Positions 8,710 through 16,890 of a stretch of 32,289 nt of DNA are shown piece by piece. The notes beneath the pieces are model-generated. The model had not been told where the DNA came from. It did no database searches and saw nothing but the letters and a program-made list of their open reading frames with translations. The position numbers and the translations under genes are program-made. Source of the DNA: Treponema sp. GTDB taxonomy: Bacteria > Spirochaetota > Spirochaetia > Treponematales > Treponemataceae. The stretch lies in contig JAEEWW010000019.1 of NCBI GenBank assembly GCA_016287815.1, positions 1-32,289 on the forward strand. Direction: 5' to 3'. Positions within the stretch are counted from its first letter, which is position 1; each line of letters begins with the position of its first letter.

Positions 8710-8754
8710 GGAAGTGCGCTCTGATTATAAATTATTAGTCCGCACTTCCTTTTT
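8710..8754 (+). terminator. Rho-independent terminator of the peptidase
   Basis: GGAAGTGCG (8710-8718) pairs with CGCACTTCC (8741-8749), a 9-bp stem with an AT-rich 22-nt loop, followed by TTTTT. It ends just before the next gene's ribosome site. Confidence 0.85.
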
Positions 8755-8769
8755 ATGAGGGTTATCAAT

Positions 8770-10440
8770 ATGAATAAAATTATGAAGATTTTGAATCTTT
8801 CTGCTGTGGTAATTACATCTTTACTGCTCTTTTCTTGTGCCAGCTCAGCAAATTATGATTTTTCAAAAATTGATGCCACCATAGAAAAAGGTGATTTTTC
8901 AGAAGCCTATGCAAAAATAGAAGCTGAAAATCAAAAAATCTATTCTAAACATGATGAAGTCCTGAAAGATCTGGATCAGGGTTTACTTTCTCATTACGCA
9001 GAACAATATGAAACGTCAAATGAAAATCTTTCTGCCGGTGAAAAAAAGATTGATGACCTTTACGGAATAAGTATTTCCCAGTCCGTTACTTCTTTCCTTG
9101 TAAATGATACAGTAAAAGACTACGAAGGCGAACTTTATGAAGATATTTACACAAATATTTTCATGGCCTTAAATTACCTGAATATAAATCAATTTGATGA
9201 TGCAATGGTAGAAATCCGCAGGTTTGACAATAAACTAAAAACTGCCGTTGTTGAAAATCAAAAAAAGATTCTGTCCGCAAAAAATTCAATGAAGGAAGGT
9301 TCAGATAAAGTTCCTTCTGCCAACATAAAATTCCATAATTCAGCACTTGCCCGCTATCTCAGTATGCTTTTATATCGTACAGACGGCGATATAGACAATG
9401 CCGCTGTTGATTTAAAAATGCTGAAGGATGCCTTTGTCTTACAGTCAGATTTGTATGATTTTGCAATTCCGTCATGCATTGAAGAAGAACTAGAAATTCC
9501 AAAAGGCAAAGCCCGATTAAACATTCTGACATTCACTGGTTATGCACCTGTAAAAACAGAAGAAGCTTTACGATTAAATCTGGGGTCAACCTATTATAAG
9601 CTGGCTCTGCCAAAAATGCAGAAACGCACAACAACTGTCTCAAAGATAAAAGTAAATATAACCTCAAAATATGATGGTTCAACATTTACAACAGAAGCAA
9701 AGAAACTTGAATCTATTGAAGACATAGCTATTGATACATTCCAGCAGCATTACGCAATGATTTTTATGAAGAGCCTTACACGTTCAATAGCAAAAGCGGC
9801 TACAACGGAGGCACTTCATCAGCAATCTAAGAAAACAGACAATGCTGGTGCAAGTTTAGTGCTTAGCGTATTCTCTCTTGCATCTACAGTTGGAACAGAA
9901 ATTACAGAACGCGCAGACACAAGAACGAGCAGATTTTTCCCTGCAAGCGCCAGTGTTGCAGGACTTACCCTTGATCCGGGCTATTATGATATAGAAGTGA
10001 TTTATTATGACAATCTTGACCACATAGTCGGCAAAAAAACTATAACTGACTATGCTTTAGTGGAAGGCAACCTTAACTTAATTGAAGATATTTGTTTAAA
10101 TCGAAAACCTGATATTTCTGTTAAATTTGAGCCAAAAGCAATATTACAAGTTACAGGTCAGAAAATTTTACCGCCGCCAAGTTACGAAATTAATCGCCCT
10201 GGCTTTTCTGACGGACAGGCAGGAACTAATTCAACCTCACAAGCAGCTGCTTCCGCTCTAGATGCAATTCTAAATAGCAAAACATCAGCAGTTCAGCCAG
10301 AAGAAAAGCAGTCAGAAACAGAGGTTATAAATGAAGCAGTTTCCGCAGAGCCTGCAGCCCCTGTAACTGCAGACCCTGTAAATCAAGATTCGACACAAAT
10401 TAGAAAAGCATCCAAAAAACGAGCAAGGACAGCACAATAA
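8770..10440 (+). CDS. Large lipoprotein, COG3014-like, function unknown
   Basis: The 556-residue lipoprotein has lipobox LLLFSC (Cys23). The start at 8770 is preferred to 8755 because GAGGG (8758-8762) sits 7 nt before it. The region from about 25 to 260 is helical and reads like tetratricopeptide-type repeats (ALNYLNINQFDDAMVEIRRF; ALARYLSMLLYRTDGDIDNAAVDL). A mixed domain follows. About residues 430-475 contain a PxxYEINRPG segment. The C-terminal 80 residues are Ala/Ser/Pro/Glu-rich and end in a basic stretch (KASKKRARTAQ). The N-terminal part recalls COG3014 proteins, an uncharacterised family of envelope lipoproteins (from memory). It is probably periplasmic, attached to a membrane, and perhaps a scaffold. 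It stands alone between a terminator and the convergent mraY. Function is not assigned. Confidence 0.75.
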   Translation: MNKIMKILNLSAVVITSLLLFSCASSANYDFSKIDATIEKGDFSEAYAKIEAENQKIYSKHDEVLKDLDQGLLSHYAEQYETSNENLSAGEKKIDDLYGISISQSVTSFLVNDTVKDYEGELYEDIYTNIFMALNYLNINQFDDAMVEIRRFDNKLKTAVVENQKKILSAKNSMKEGSDKVPSANIKFHNSALARYLSMLLYRTDGDIDNAAVDLKMLKDAFVLQSDLYDFAIPSCIEEELEIPKGKARLNILTFTGYAPVKTEEALRLNLGSTYYKLALPKMQKRTTTVSKIKVNITSKYDGSTFTTEAKKLESIEDIAIDTFQQHYAMIFMKSLTRSIAKAATTEALHQQSKKTDNAGASLVLSVFSLASTVGTEITERADTRTSRFFPASASVAGLTLDPGYYDIEVIYYDNLDHIVGKKTITDYALVEGNLNLIEDICLNRKPDISVKFEPKAILQVTGQKILPPPSYEINRPGFSDGQAGTNSTSQAAASALDAILNSKTSAVQPEEKQSETEVINEAVSAEPAAPVTADPVNQDSTQIRKASKKRARTAQ

Positions 10441-10461
10441 CGACTGTTTTTCAGCTATTAT

Positions 10462-11523
10462 TTAGCGGACTTTCAGGAACATTCCAATCAACGCAACTGT
10501 AATTAAAAGCTGCATAATCATAAATTTGATTAATACCTGAGTTGGTGACCAGCCGCGGTTTTTTCTCATGTGATCATGCAGCGGAAAACGGATATTATCA
10601 AACAAATGTATGTGGCAGAACCTGATTAAGGCAACCTTTACAAGCCCCATGCCGCCGTTTACAAATATAATTGAAGAAGTTGCAAGAATCATAAACGGAT
10701 TTCCTGTAACCATTACGCACACGCCGATAAAAAATCCCAATGCACGGCTTCCTGCATCGCCCATTAAAACCTTGCTTGGGTATGCATTATGCCACAGGTA
10801 GCCCATCAAAACTCCAGACAGGGCAAAAGTTATTACTGCCCATGCTGCACCGCTTGTAAGATGCGGAACTAAAAGATATGTTGCAATAATTTTATGACCA
10901 AGAACAAAATAAAAAAGACTTCCAAGTGTAATAAGCGCAATCATAACCAGTGTAGAAGAAAGTCCATCTACACCATCTGTACAATTGGTTGTATTTATTG
11001 AAAGCCAAAGCATCACTGTTGAAATGATTATATAAACCGGCTCAGGAATATGCACCGGATCTGTAATAAACGGCAGCCAGAAAAAACAGCCTGTTTTTTT
11101 TGCTAGGAAATTATAAAGCAGAAATGAAGCCGCTATGCTTATAATCAAATCAAGAACTGCTTTTCTGTATTCGCCCCAGCTTTTTACGCTTCTGTCATCT
11201 AAAAAACCGGTAAGCATTGTTATCCAGGTTAAACAAACAACAGAAAGCTGAAGTTCATTCATAGGAACTAAAAGAACAGTTAAAACTACAAAAAATGTAA
11301 TAAATACCGAACCAGAGCCTGTAGGTTTTCCTTTTGCGGCTTCAGAACCCGGAACAAATTCCCTGCCTCTGTCATGCGGAAGCAAAGAATAAAACTTTGG
11401 AAGTAAAAATCTTGTAAGTAAAAATCCCGCAAATAAAGCAATTGCTATAAGAACCGTAAAAGAAGTAAACAGACGGGCAGGCCCAAAAAACTGCTCTAAA
11501 TAAGTTCCCAAATAATAAAGCAT
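10462..11523 (-). CDS. mraY: Phospho-N-acetylmuramoyl-pentapeptide transferase
   Basis: This 353-residue polytopic membrane enzyme makes lipid I from undecaprenyl phosphate and UDP-MurNAc-pentapeptide in peptidoglycan synthesis. About ten hydrophobic helices are visible. The key acids are the Asp109-Asp110 pair (GFLDDRSVKS), the NCTDGVDGL loop (180-188) and Asp256 (GDAGSR). The MraY C-terminal signature PLHDHMRKNRGWSPTQVLIKF (314-334) favours MraY over WecA. Two motifs deviate. The usual HHH reads His-Asp-His (316-318), and the usual PTMGG reads PTGSG (67-71). Both may be spirochaete variants. It lies downstream of purH behind a terminator, so it probably has its own promoter. GAGG 5 nt upstream serves as ribosome site. 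It is convergent with the lipoprotein gene, with a 21-nt gap. Confidence 0.87.
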   Translation of the reverse strand: MLYYLGTYLEQFFGPARLFTSFTVLIAIALFAGFLLTRFLLPKFYSLLPHDRGREFVPGSEAAKGKPTGSGSVFITFFVVLTVLLVPMNELQLSVVCLTWITMLTGFLDDRSVKSWGEYRKAVLDLIISIAASFLLYNFLAKKTGCFFWLPFITDPVHIPEPVYIIISTVMLWLSINTTNCTDGVDGLSSTLVMIALITLGSLFYFVLGHKIIATYLLVPHLTSGAAWAVITFALSGVLMGYLWHNAYPSKVLMGDAGSRALGFFIGVCVMVTGNPFMILATSSIIFVNGGMGLVKVALIRFCHIHLFDNIRFPLHDHMRKNRGWSPTQVLIKFMIMQLLITVALIGMFLKVR

Positions 11524-11536
11524 AAAACCTCGGTAT

Positions 11537-11593
11537 AAAAATTAGTCCGACTGCAAGTGCCGTTAAACTCTGATACAGTGCAGCCGGAACTAA
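11537..11593 (-). terminator. Rho-independent terminator of purH
   Basis: On the minus strand an imperfect 14-bp stem (11579-11593 with 11542-11555) is followed by TTTTT (11541-11537). The loop is about 23 nt. It starts right after the purH stop. Confidence 0.7.
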
Positions 11594-11596
11594 AAT

Positions 11597-13225
11597 TTAG
11601 TGTTTAAAGTGGCGTGTTCCTGTAAATACCATGGAAATTCCAAGTTCATCACAGGCTTTTATTGAATCTTCATCACGGATTGAACCGCCCGGCTGAACAA
11701 TAGCTTTAATTCCATATTTTGCAGCTGCACGAACTGTATCGTCAAACGGGAAGAAAGCATCGCTTATTAAAACCGTTGCATTTTCATCGCTTGATGTTAC
11801 ACCAGATTTTACAACATTTTGCGCTCTTTCCAATGCCTGTTCAGCAGCCCAGATTCTGTTTGTCTGACCGCAGCCAATACCGATTGCAGCCTGATCTTTT
11901 ATAACAAGAATTGCATTTGATTTTGCAAACATGGCAATTGTCATACCGAATGCCATTTCGTTAATCTGTGCCTGAGTAGGTTTTGCCTTTGTAACAACAT
12001 CCCATTTTTCAAAGAGTTTGTCGTCATTTCCCTGAATAAGGAAGCCGCCGTCAACAGAAAGATAACTGTGTGTATCTGTAACAGGGATTTCTGCAACAAT
12101 AAGGCGAAGATTTTTCTTTGCAGCAAAAACCTTTAATGCACCGTCTGTAAATCCAGGAGCAACAATTACTTCAAGGAAGCATTTTACCATTTCCTGTGCG
12201 GCTTCTTCATCAATTACAGCACTACAACCGATGATTCCGCCAAAAATAGAAACCGGGTCACAGTTGTAAGTTTTTTTATAAGAAAGAAGAACATTTCTTC
12301 CAAGAGCTGCTCCACAAGGAGTATTGTGTTTTAAGCCGATTGTAAATACGCTTCCGGCAGAAGAAGCAAAAGTTGCAGATGTAGGATTGCCTTCTGTATC
12401 TACTCCGGTTACAGGAGTTGCATTCTTTATGAATTTTGAAAAAGCACATACGCCTTTCCATGCAACATCAAGGTCACGAATATTATTATAAGAAAGTTCC
12501 TTTCCCTGAAGCTGTTTCATGCCGCCAAATGCGCCTTTGTAATCAGCAGTTGTATAAAGACAGGCACTCTGATGTCCGTTTTCGCCGTAGCGCAAAGACT
12601 GCTGTTTTTTAAGCGAAAGTACATAATATTCAGGATATTCATTTTCGCCTTTTTCACCAAGCATGAATCTTGAAATAGCAGCATCATAGGCACTTGTTAA
12701 ATTAAATACTTTACCAGCCAGCTGTCTGCGGAATTCTATTGAAGTTGAACCGCTTTTTATTTCTGAAATTGCAGCATCGTAATCAGCAGGATCTGTTAAA
12801 ACAATTACGTCCTGATAGTTTTTAGCAGCCGCACGGAGCATTGTAGGACCGCCGATGTCAATAAATTCTACTGTTTCATTAAAAGAAAGATTTGCCTGAA
12901 CTTTTTCAAAGAATGGATAAAGGTTTACACAAACTAAATCAATTGGAGCAACCGAAAGCTGTTCCAGTTTTTCCATGTGAGCCGCATTATCACGACGTGC
13001 CAAAATTCCTGCATGAATTTTCGGATGTAAGGTTTTTACACGTCCGTCAAGACATTCCGGAAAGCCAGTAACGGTACTTACATCTGTAACCGGAATATTA
13101 TTCTGGGTTAAATATGCAGCCGTTCCACCGGTTGAAAGAATTTCCCAACCAGACTCATTCAGAAAAGAAGCAAGTTCCAGAACTCCTTCTTTTTTAAAAA
13201 CACTGATTACAGCTCGTTTTTTCAT
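11597..13225 (-). CDS. purH: Bifunctional AICAR formyltransferase / IMP cyclohydrolase
   Basis: The 542-residue protein catalyses the last two steps of de novo purine synthesis, AICAR to FAICAR to IMP. The N-terminal MGS-like cyclohydrolase domain has STGGTAAYL (31-39), GFPECLDGRVKTLHPKIHAG (54-73) and IDIGGPTML (122-130). The AICAR transformylase domain carries the Lys299-His300 pair (GLKHNTPCG), SIFGGIIG and the C-terminal PGGSIRD and TGTRHFKH signatures. An insert of about 25 residues (roughly 270-295) precedes the KH motif, compared with my memory of E. coli PurH. AGGAGA lies about 11 nt before the ATG. It is transcribed alone from a promoter inside the preceding terminator. No other pur gene is nearby and no purine riboswitch is seen in the short leader. 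Confidence 0.96.
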   Translation of the reverse strand: MKKRAVISVFKKEGVLELASFLNESGWEILSTGGTAAYLTQNNIPVTDVSTVTGFPECLDGRVKTLHPKIHAGILARRDNAAHMEKLEQLSVAPIDLVCVNLYPFFEKVQANLSFNETVEFIDIGGPTMLRAAAKNYQDVIVLTDPADYDAAISEIKSGSTSIEFRRQLAGKVFNLTSAYDAAISRFMLGEKGENEYPEYYVLSLKKQQSLRYGENGHQSACLYTTADYKGAFGGMKQLQGKELSYNNIRDLDVAWKGVCAFSKFIKNATPVTGVDTEGNPTSATFASSAGSVFTIGLKHNTPCGAALGRNVLLSYKKTYNCDPVSIFGGIIGCSAVIDEEAAQEMVKCFLEVIVAPGFTDGALKVFAAKKNLRLIVAEIPVTDTHSYLSVDGGFLIQGNDDKLFEKWDVVTKAKPTQAQINEMAFGMTIAMFAKSNAILVIKDQAAIGIGCGQTNRIWAAEQALERAQNVVKSGVTSSDENATVLISDAFFPFDDTVRAAAKYGIKAIVQPGGSIRDEDSIKACDELGISMVFTGTRHFKH

Positions 13226-13261
13226 ACGAAAACTATCTCCTGCAGTTTAAAATGATAGTTT

Positions 13262-13290
13262 ATAATAACAGAAAACCCCGCCGCTTTCAA
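13262..13290 (-). promoter_or_regulatory. purH promoter embedded in the upstream terminator
   Basis: On the minus strand TTGAAA (13290-13285), 17 bp, TATTAT (13267-13262). The -35 lies in the terminator loop and most of the spacer is the terminator's second arm. Confidence 0.6.
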
Positions 13291-13303
13291 TCACGGCAGG
13301 GTT
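13271..13303 (-). terminator. Terminator of the sugar ABC operon
   Basis: AACCCTGCCG pairs with CGGCGGGGTT on the minus strand (13303-13294 with 13283-13274): 10 bp with one mismatch, a 10-nt loop, then TTC. It lies 47 nt past the permease stop. Confidence 0.75.
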
Positions 13304-13349
13304 CTTAAAATACGCCTTAAGCAAACAGCCTTTGCAGGTACCCCTGCGG

Positions 13350-14231
13350 CTAACCTTTGCGCGATTCGTAAACTTCAGCACCGCCTATAAAGTACTTAGA
13401 CAGCGCACCGAACAAAATAAACATCGGAATAGAAGCAAGCAATGCACATGCCATCATGGCACCTTCATCGGTCTGCTTTTCTTCGCTGAATTTTGTAATA
13501 TAAAGAGGAATTGTCTTCATCTTTTCGCTTTGAGCAGCAAGAAGCGGCCACAAAAGGTTATCCCACTGGTTTCTGAAAGAAAGGATACCTAGTGTTGAAA
13601 TTACCGGCGTACAGTTTGGAAGAACAATACTTGAATAGATTTTAAACTCATTCAGACCGTCAACACGCGCTGCATCAAGATATTCTGCCGGGAAAGTAAT
13701 CAAATACTGTCTCATCTGAAAAACACCAAATGCAGAAACCAGGAAAGGTATAATCAAGCCCTGATACGTATTCATCATTCCAAGACGGCTTACAACCATA
13801 TAAAGCGGAATCATGATTGCTTCAAACGGAATCATCATAGTAGCCATGATTGCCATAAAAATCAGGTTACGTGACTTAAACTGGAATTTTGCAAGACCAT
13901 AACCGCAAAGAGAAGCCATAATAACTGTTGTAACCGAACAGGTAACAGCAACTATTAAAGAATTCAATACATTGCGCAGAAAAACAGGGTTTTTGTTGTT
14001 ACCCATAATTGCTTTCTGGAAGTTAGTAAAGAATGTCCTTGTTTCCGTTGTAAAATATGATTTAGATGGAATCCAGTTGAACGGCATGGAAAGAATCTGC
14101 TTTGCGTCCATGAATGAAGCAACAAACATAAACACAATCGGCAGAACCGTAAACATAAATACTAAAAGAAGACAAATCCAGGCAACAATTTCGCCAATGC
14201 CAACACGGCCAACATATTTATTTTGATTCAT
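13350..14231 (-). CDS. Sugar ABC transporter permease, MalG family (CUT1)
   Basis: This 293-residue inner-membrane permease has about six helices. It carries the EAA loop that contacts the ATPase, EYLDAARVDGLNEFKIYSSI (183-202), followed by LP. The N-terminal cytoplasmic stretch is short, as in MalG/UgpE-type subunits. It pairs with the MalF-type subunit upstream and the binding protein at the operon head. AGGAGA with an A-rich spacer precedes the ATG. The spacing to the upstream permease is 34 nt. No ATP-binding subunit is encoded in the window, so the transporter must borrow a shared ATPase, as many CUT1 systems do. The substrate is probably an oligosaccharide but cannot be named. Confidence 0.93.
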   Translation of the reverse strand: MNQNKYVGRVGIGEIVAWICLLLVFMFTVLPIVFMFVASFMDAKQILSMPFNWIPSKSYFTTETRTFFTNFQKAIMGNNKNPVFLRNVLNSLIVAVTCSVTTVIMASLCGYGLAKFQFKSRNLIFMAIMATMMIPFEAIMIPLYMVVSRLGMMNTYQGLIIPFLVSAFGVFQMRQYLITFPAEYLDAARVDGLNEFKIYSSIVLPNCTPVISTLGILSFRNQWDNLLWPLLAAQSEKMKTIPLYITKFSEEKQTDEGAMMACALLASIPMFILFGALSKYFIGGAEVYESRKG

Positions 14232-14265
14232 TTTTTTTCTCCTAAAAACTCCGCGTTGTTAAACC

Positions 14266-15192
14266 CTAGTAATCAACTTCATCTGTCTTAGACAGTTTGA
14301 ACTGCAAATATGTAAAGAGTAGCATTATTATGAACAGAATGATAGACATTGCAGAAGCACGTCCAAGCTTTCCGTTACTGATACCTGTAAAGTAGATGTT
14401 CATAGTGATTACATCAATCGGCTGACGGGCAGCACCTGTCTGCACAAACATGTACTGTGTACTGAAAGTCTTCAAACACTGAAGCATGGCCATAATTGAA
14501 ACCAGAACAACAGTCGGCTTTAATAGCGGCAGCGTAATGTGCCAGAATGTATGCCATTTATTTGAACCGTCAACAGTAGCAGCTTCGTAAATGGAAGGCG
14601 GAATTGAAGCCAGACCTGTAATAAAAAGAATTACAAAGTAGCCTATATACTTCCAGAAATAAACTATCATAGTTGAAATCTGAAGCATCGTATTATCAGT
14701 AAGCCATTTATAATCAATTCCGGATGTAAACAGAACCTTATTTGAAACCTGATTTACAAGACCGCGTGGGTCAAACATAATCATCCAAATTAATGCAGCA
14801 ACTACAGAAGAAAGAACTGCCGGCATATAGTAAGATATCTGGAAAAAGCCTTTCTGCCGTGAGCTTCTAAGCTGCATAAGCAGAACTGCAATAATCAGCG
14901 AAATAATAACCATTGGAACAAAAGTTCCGAATGTAAACACAACTGTAGCACGGATTGAATTCATTAAAGAGAATCCACCGTTGCTCTGTGTAAACAGATA
15001 AATATAATTTTTTAATCCAACAAATTTAGAAGTTCTGGCAATTGCCTGCCTGTTGGTTAAACTTGTCATAACGGCATTAATAATCGGGTAAAAACTAAAA
15101 ACGGCAAAGAAAACCAGACAGGGAATAGTAAAAGCAAATCCCCAGCGTGCCTGTTTCTGCTCGATACTATATTTTTTTACTTTTTTCGGCAT
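14266..15192 (-). CDS. Sugar ABC transporter permease, MalF family (CUT1)
   Basis: This 308-residue inner-membrane permease has a short Lys-rich N terminus, six hydrophobic helices and an EAA loop IYEAATVDGSNKWHTFWHIT (201-220), followed by LP. The start at 15192 is chosen because AAGGA lies 9 nt before it. The ATG at 15219 in the same frame has no ribosome site. It forms the heterodimeric channel with the MalG-type protein. The 167-nt gap from the binding-protein gene holds three hairpins (15250-15358). It also holds a TATAAT at 15234-15239 on this strand without a good -35, so a weak internal promoter is possible. Confidence 0.93.
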   Translation of the reverse strand: MPKKVKKYSIEQKQARWGFAFTIPCLVFFAVFSFYPIINAVMTSLTNRQAIARTSKFVGLKNYIYLFTQSNGGFSLMNSIRATVVFTFGTFVPMVIISLIIAVLLMQLRSSRQKGFFQISYYMPAVLSSVVAALIWMIMFDPRGLVNQVSNKVLFTSGIDYKWLTDNTMLQISTMIVYFWKYIGYFVILFITGLASIPPSIYEAATVDGSNKWHTFWHITLPLLKPTVVLVSIMAMLQCLKTFSTQYMFVQTGAARQPIDVITMNIYFTGISNGKLGRASAMSIILFIIMLLFTYLQFKLSKTDEVDY

Positions 15193-15249
15193 AGCAATAA
15201 ATCCTTTATAAAATCGCATTTTCTGCGGTTAATTATAATAAATGCTTTC

Positions 15250-15358
15250 GCGGAGCTTCATACTCCGCCACTTTTGCGAGAATTAGACTTTGCATAAAAG
15301 TCTAATTCTCGTCGATTTATAAAAATCATCTATAATGATTTAATGATTTTTATAAATC
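15250..15358 (-). promoter_or_regulatory. Three tandem hairpins between binding protein and permeases
   Basis: Hairpin A directly after the stop is a perfect 16-bp stem (15343-15358 with 15314-15329, 13-nt loop). Hairpin B is a perfect 14-15 bp stem (15298-15311 with 15277-15290, loop tgcataa). Hairpin C is 6 bp (15263-15268 with 15250-15255). None has a following poly-U. They look like mRNA-stabilising or attenuating structures that let the binding protein be made in excess, like the hairpins after malE. Confidence 0.75.
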
Positions 15359-15359
15359 A

Positions 15360-16646
15360 TTATTCTTCAATCAATTCCTGAACAGTTTTCTTAAGCTGGT
15401 TGTAAGCAGCTTCAGGAGTTACTCCCTGAAGCATTACACCCTGAACTGCTGTTCCAAGAGCACTCTGAATTGCTGTTGAGCTTGCTCCGTAGTATACAAT
15501 GTGACCGCGGTTCATATCATCAGCAAATACCTTTGAGTATGGAAGATTCTTGTATGTTGTACTGTTCAAAAGAGCATTTGTCGGCTGAACGATGTTTACT
15601 TCTTTCAAGTATTCTTCGCCATGGCTGAGCATGTAACCGATAAGAGCCCATGAAGCTTCCTGTTCTTCTTTAGTAGCATCAGAACTTACCATGTAGTAGT
15701 GACCATAGTAGCATGCTGCTACATCTTTCTTAGCATCCTTGAATTTCGGATATGGAACAACCATCCATTCACCACTGTCATAGAAAGACGGGTTATCGTG
15801 TTTAATACGAGCTTCCTGATAAAGACCTGTTGAACACATAGCAATATCGCCATTGTCTTTGTTAAATGCAGAGCGGGCTGCTGTGTATGTTGGAGAACCT
15901 AAGTTCTTGCCGTTTGGTCCCCACTGCTGTAAATATGTAAGAACTTTAATCCATGCATCTTTTCCAACAATAGCTTCTTTTCCGTCAGCGCTGATAAGTT
16001 CACCGCCAAGCTGTTCTACCATTGGAACTGTGTTTTCAAGATAGTATTTGTAGCGGAAGTCATATCCACGGCGAGTAATTATGTTTCCTTCGCGTTTTAC
16101 AATTTTTTCAGAAACAGCCATCATGTCTTCCCAAGTTTTCGGATAATCTTTATCCGGATCAAGACCTGCAGCACGGAATACTTTCTTGTTTACGAAAATA
16201 GACCAGTTTGTAAGTTCAAGTGGAAGACCATAAACTTTCTTGTTTACAGTTACAGGATCAAGCATTTTTGGTGCATAAGCATTGATTACATCGTTTGCAT
16301 TTTTGTAACCTGCTGCCTTGTAATTCATTGGAGCAACACGTCCAGCCATGATGTATGGATATTCATCATTGATTGAAAGGTTGAACATTGTAGGTCCTTT
16401 TCCTGCAGCAAATGCAGTCTGAACCAATTCAATAATCTTTGTTGCACTCTGACGTGTAACATTTACAGTTACATTAGGATGACTTTCCATAAATTCCTTA
16501 ATGTAGCGGTCTTCGATTTTCTGGCGGTTTGCATCTTCGTGTGTCCAGAATTCGATAGTTACTTTTTTCTTCGCTTTTGCAGCGAACATTGCTGAAGGAG
16601 CAAGGAAAGCTACAGCAGCAAGCATCATAACAACTATTTTTTTCAT
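15360..16646 (-). CDS. Sugar ABC transporter substrate-binding protein (CUT1, family 1)
   Basis: The 428-residue secreted binding protein has signal peptide MKKIVVMMLAAVAFLAPSAM and a cut near AMFA-AKA. There is no lipobox Cys, so it is probably a free periplasmic protein. The mature start VTIEFWTHEDANRQKIEDRY, the PTMFNL and YGLPLELTNWSIFVNKKVF stretches, and the PKTWEDMMAVSEKI segment are typical of the MalE/UgpB cluster. AGGAGG lies 4 nt before the ATG. It heads the operon, followed by three hairpins and two permeases. A promoter at 16779-16807 with an overlapping palindrome suggests repression. The bound sugar is unknown. Confidence 0.93.
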   Translation of the reverse strand: MKKIVVMMLAAVAFLAPSAMFAAKAKKKVTIEFWTHEDANRQKIEDRYIKEFMESHPNVTVNVTRQSATKIIELVQTAFAAGKGPTMFNLSINDEYPYIMAGRVAPMNYKAAGYKNANDVINAYAPKMLDPVTVNKKVYGLPLELTNWSIFVNKKVFRAAGLDPDKDYPKTWEDMMAVSEKIVKREGNIITRRGYDFRYKYYLENTVPMVEQLGGELISADGKEAIVGKDAWIKVLTYLQQWGPNGKNLGSPTYTAARSAFNKDNGDIAMCSTGLYQEARIKHDNPSFYDSGEWMVVPYPKFKDAKKDVAACYYGHYYMVSSDATKEEQEASWALIGYMLSHGEEYLKEVNIVQPTNALLNSTTYKNLPYSKVFADDMNRGHIVYYGASSTAIQSALGTAVQGVMLQGVTPEAAYNQLKKTVQELIEE

Positions 16647-16750
16647 ATTTCCTCCTGAAAATAAATAATAGCCCGGTTTTTAATAAAGACAAATCAACAA
16701 ATTTGTCTCATTCCCACAAAACCCCTTACGCGGTAATTATGAGAAAGTTA

Positions 16751-16773
16751 TATACTTAATGCTTTTAAGTATA
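16751..16773. promoter_or_regulatory. Palindromic operator at the start site of the sugar ABC operon
   Basis: TATACTTAA (16751-16759) and TTAAGTATA (16765-16773) form a perfect 9-bp inverted repeat with a 5-bp centre. It overlaps the predicted transcription start at about 16772. The half-site TTAAGTA recurs twice near the ohrR promoter (17367-17385). A second, smaller inverted repeat (16688-16694 with 16701-16707) lies in the leader. Confidence 0.6.
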
Positions 16774-16778
16774 ATTTT

Positions 16779-16807
16779 ATCCTAAGTCAGGAAAATCACT
16801 TTTGCAA
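16779..16807 (-). promoter_or_regulatory. Promoter of the sugar ABC operon
   Basis: On the minus strand TTGCAA (16807-16802), 17 bp, TAGGAT (16784-16779). The leader is about 125 nt to the ATG. The rest of 16647-16890 shows no gene. Confidence 0.65.
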
Positions 16808-16890
16808 GCGAATACTTTTTTGCAAAACAACGATAATTATTGAAAAAATGCGATTTTGTAGTTTTTTGTAGAAATCTGAAAACTAAGTAT

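Noticed and set aside
13226-13261. Purine riboswitch before purH
   Set aside because: The leader is only about 30 nt from the predicted start, too short for an aptamer plus switch.
15234-15239. Internal promoter for the permease genes (TATAAT on the minus strand)
   Set aside because: No acceptable -35 lies 16-18 bp upstream; kept only as a remark on the permease gene.
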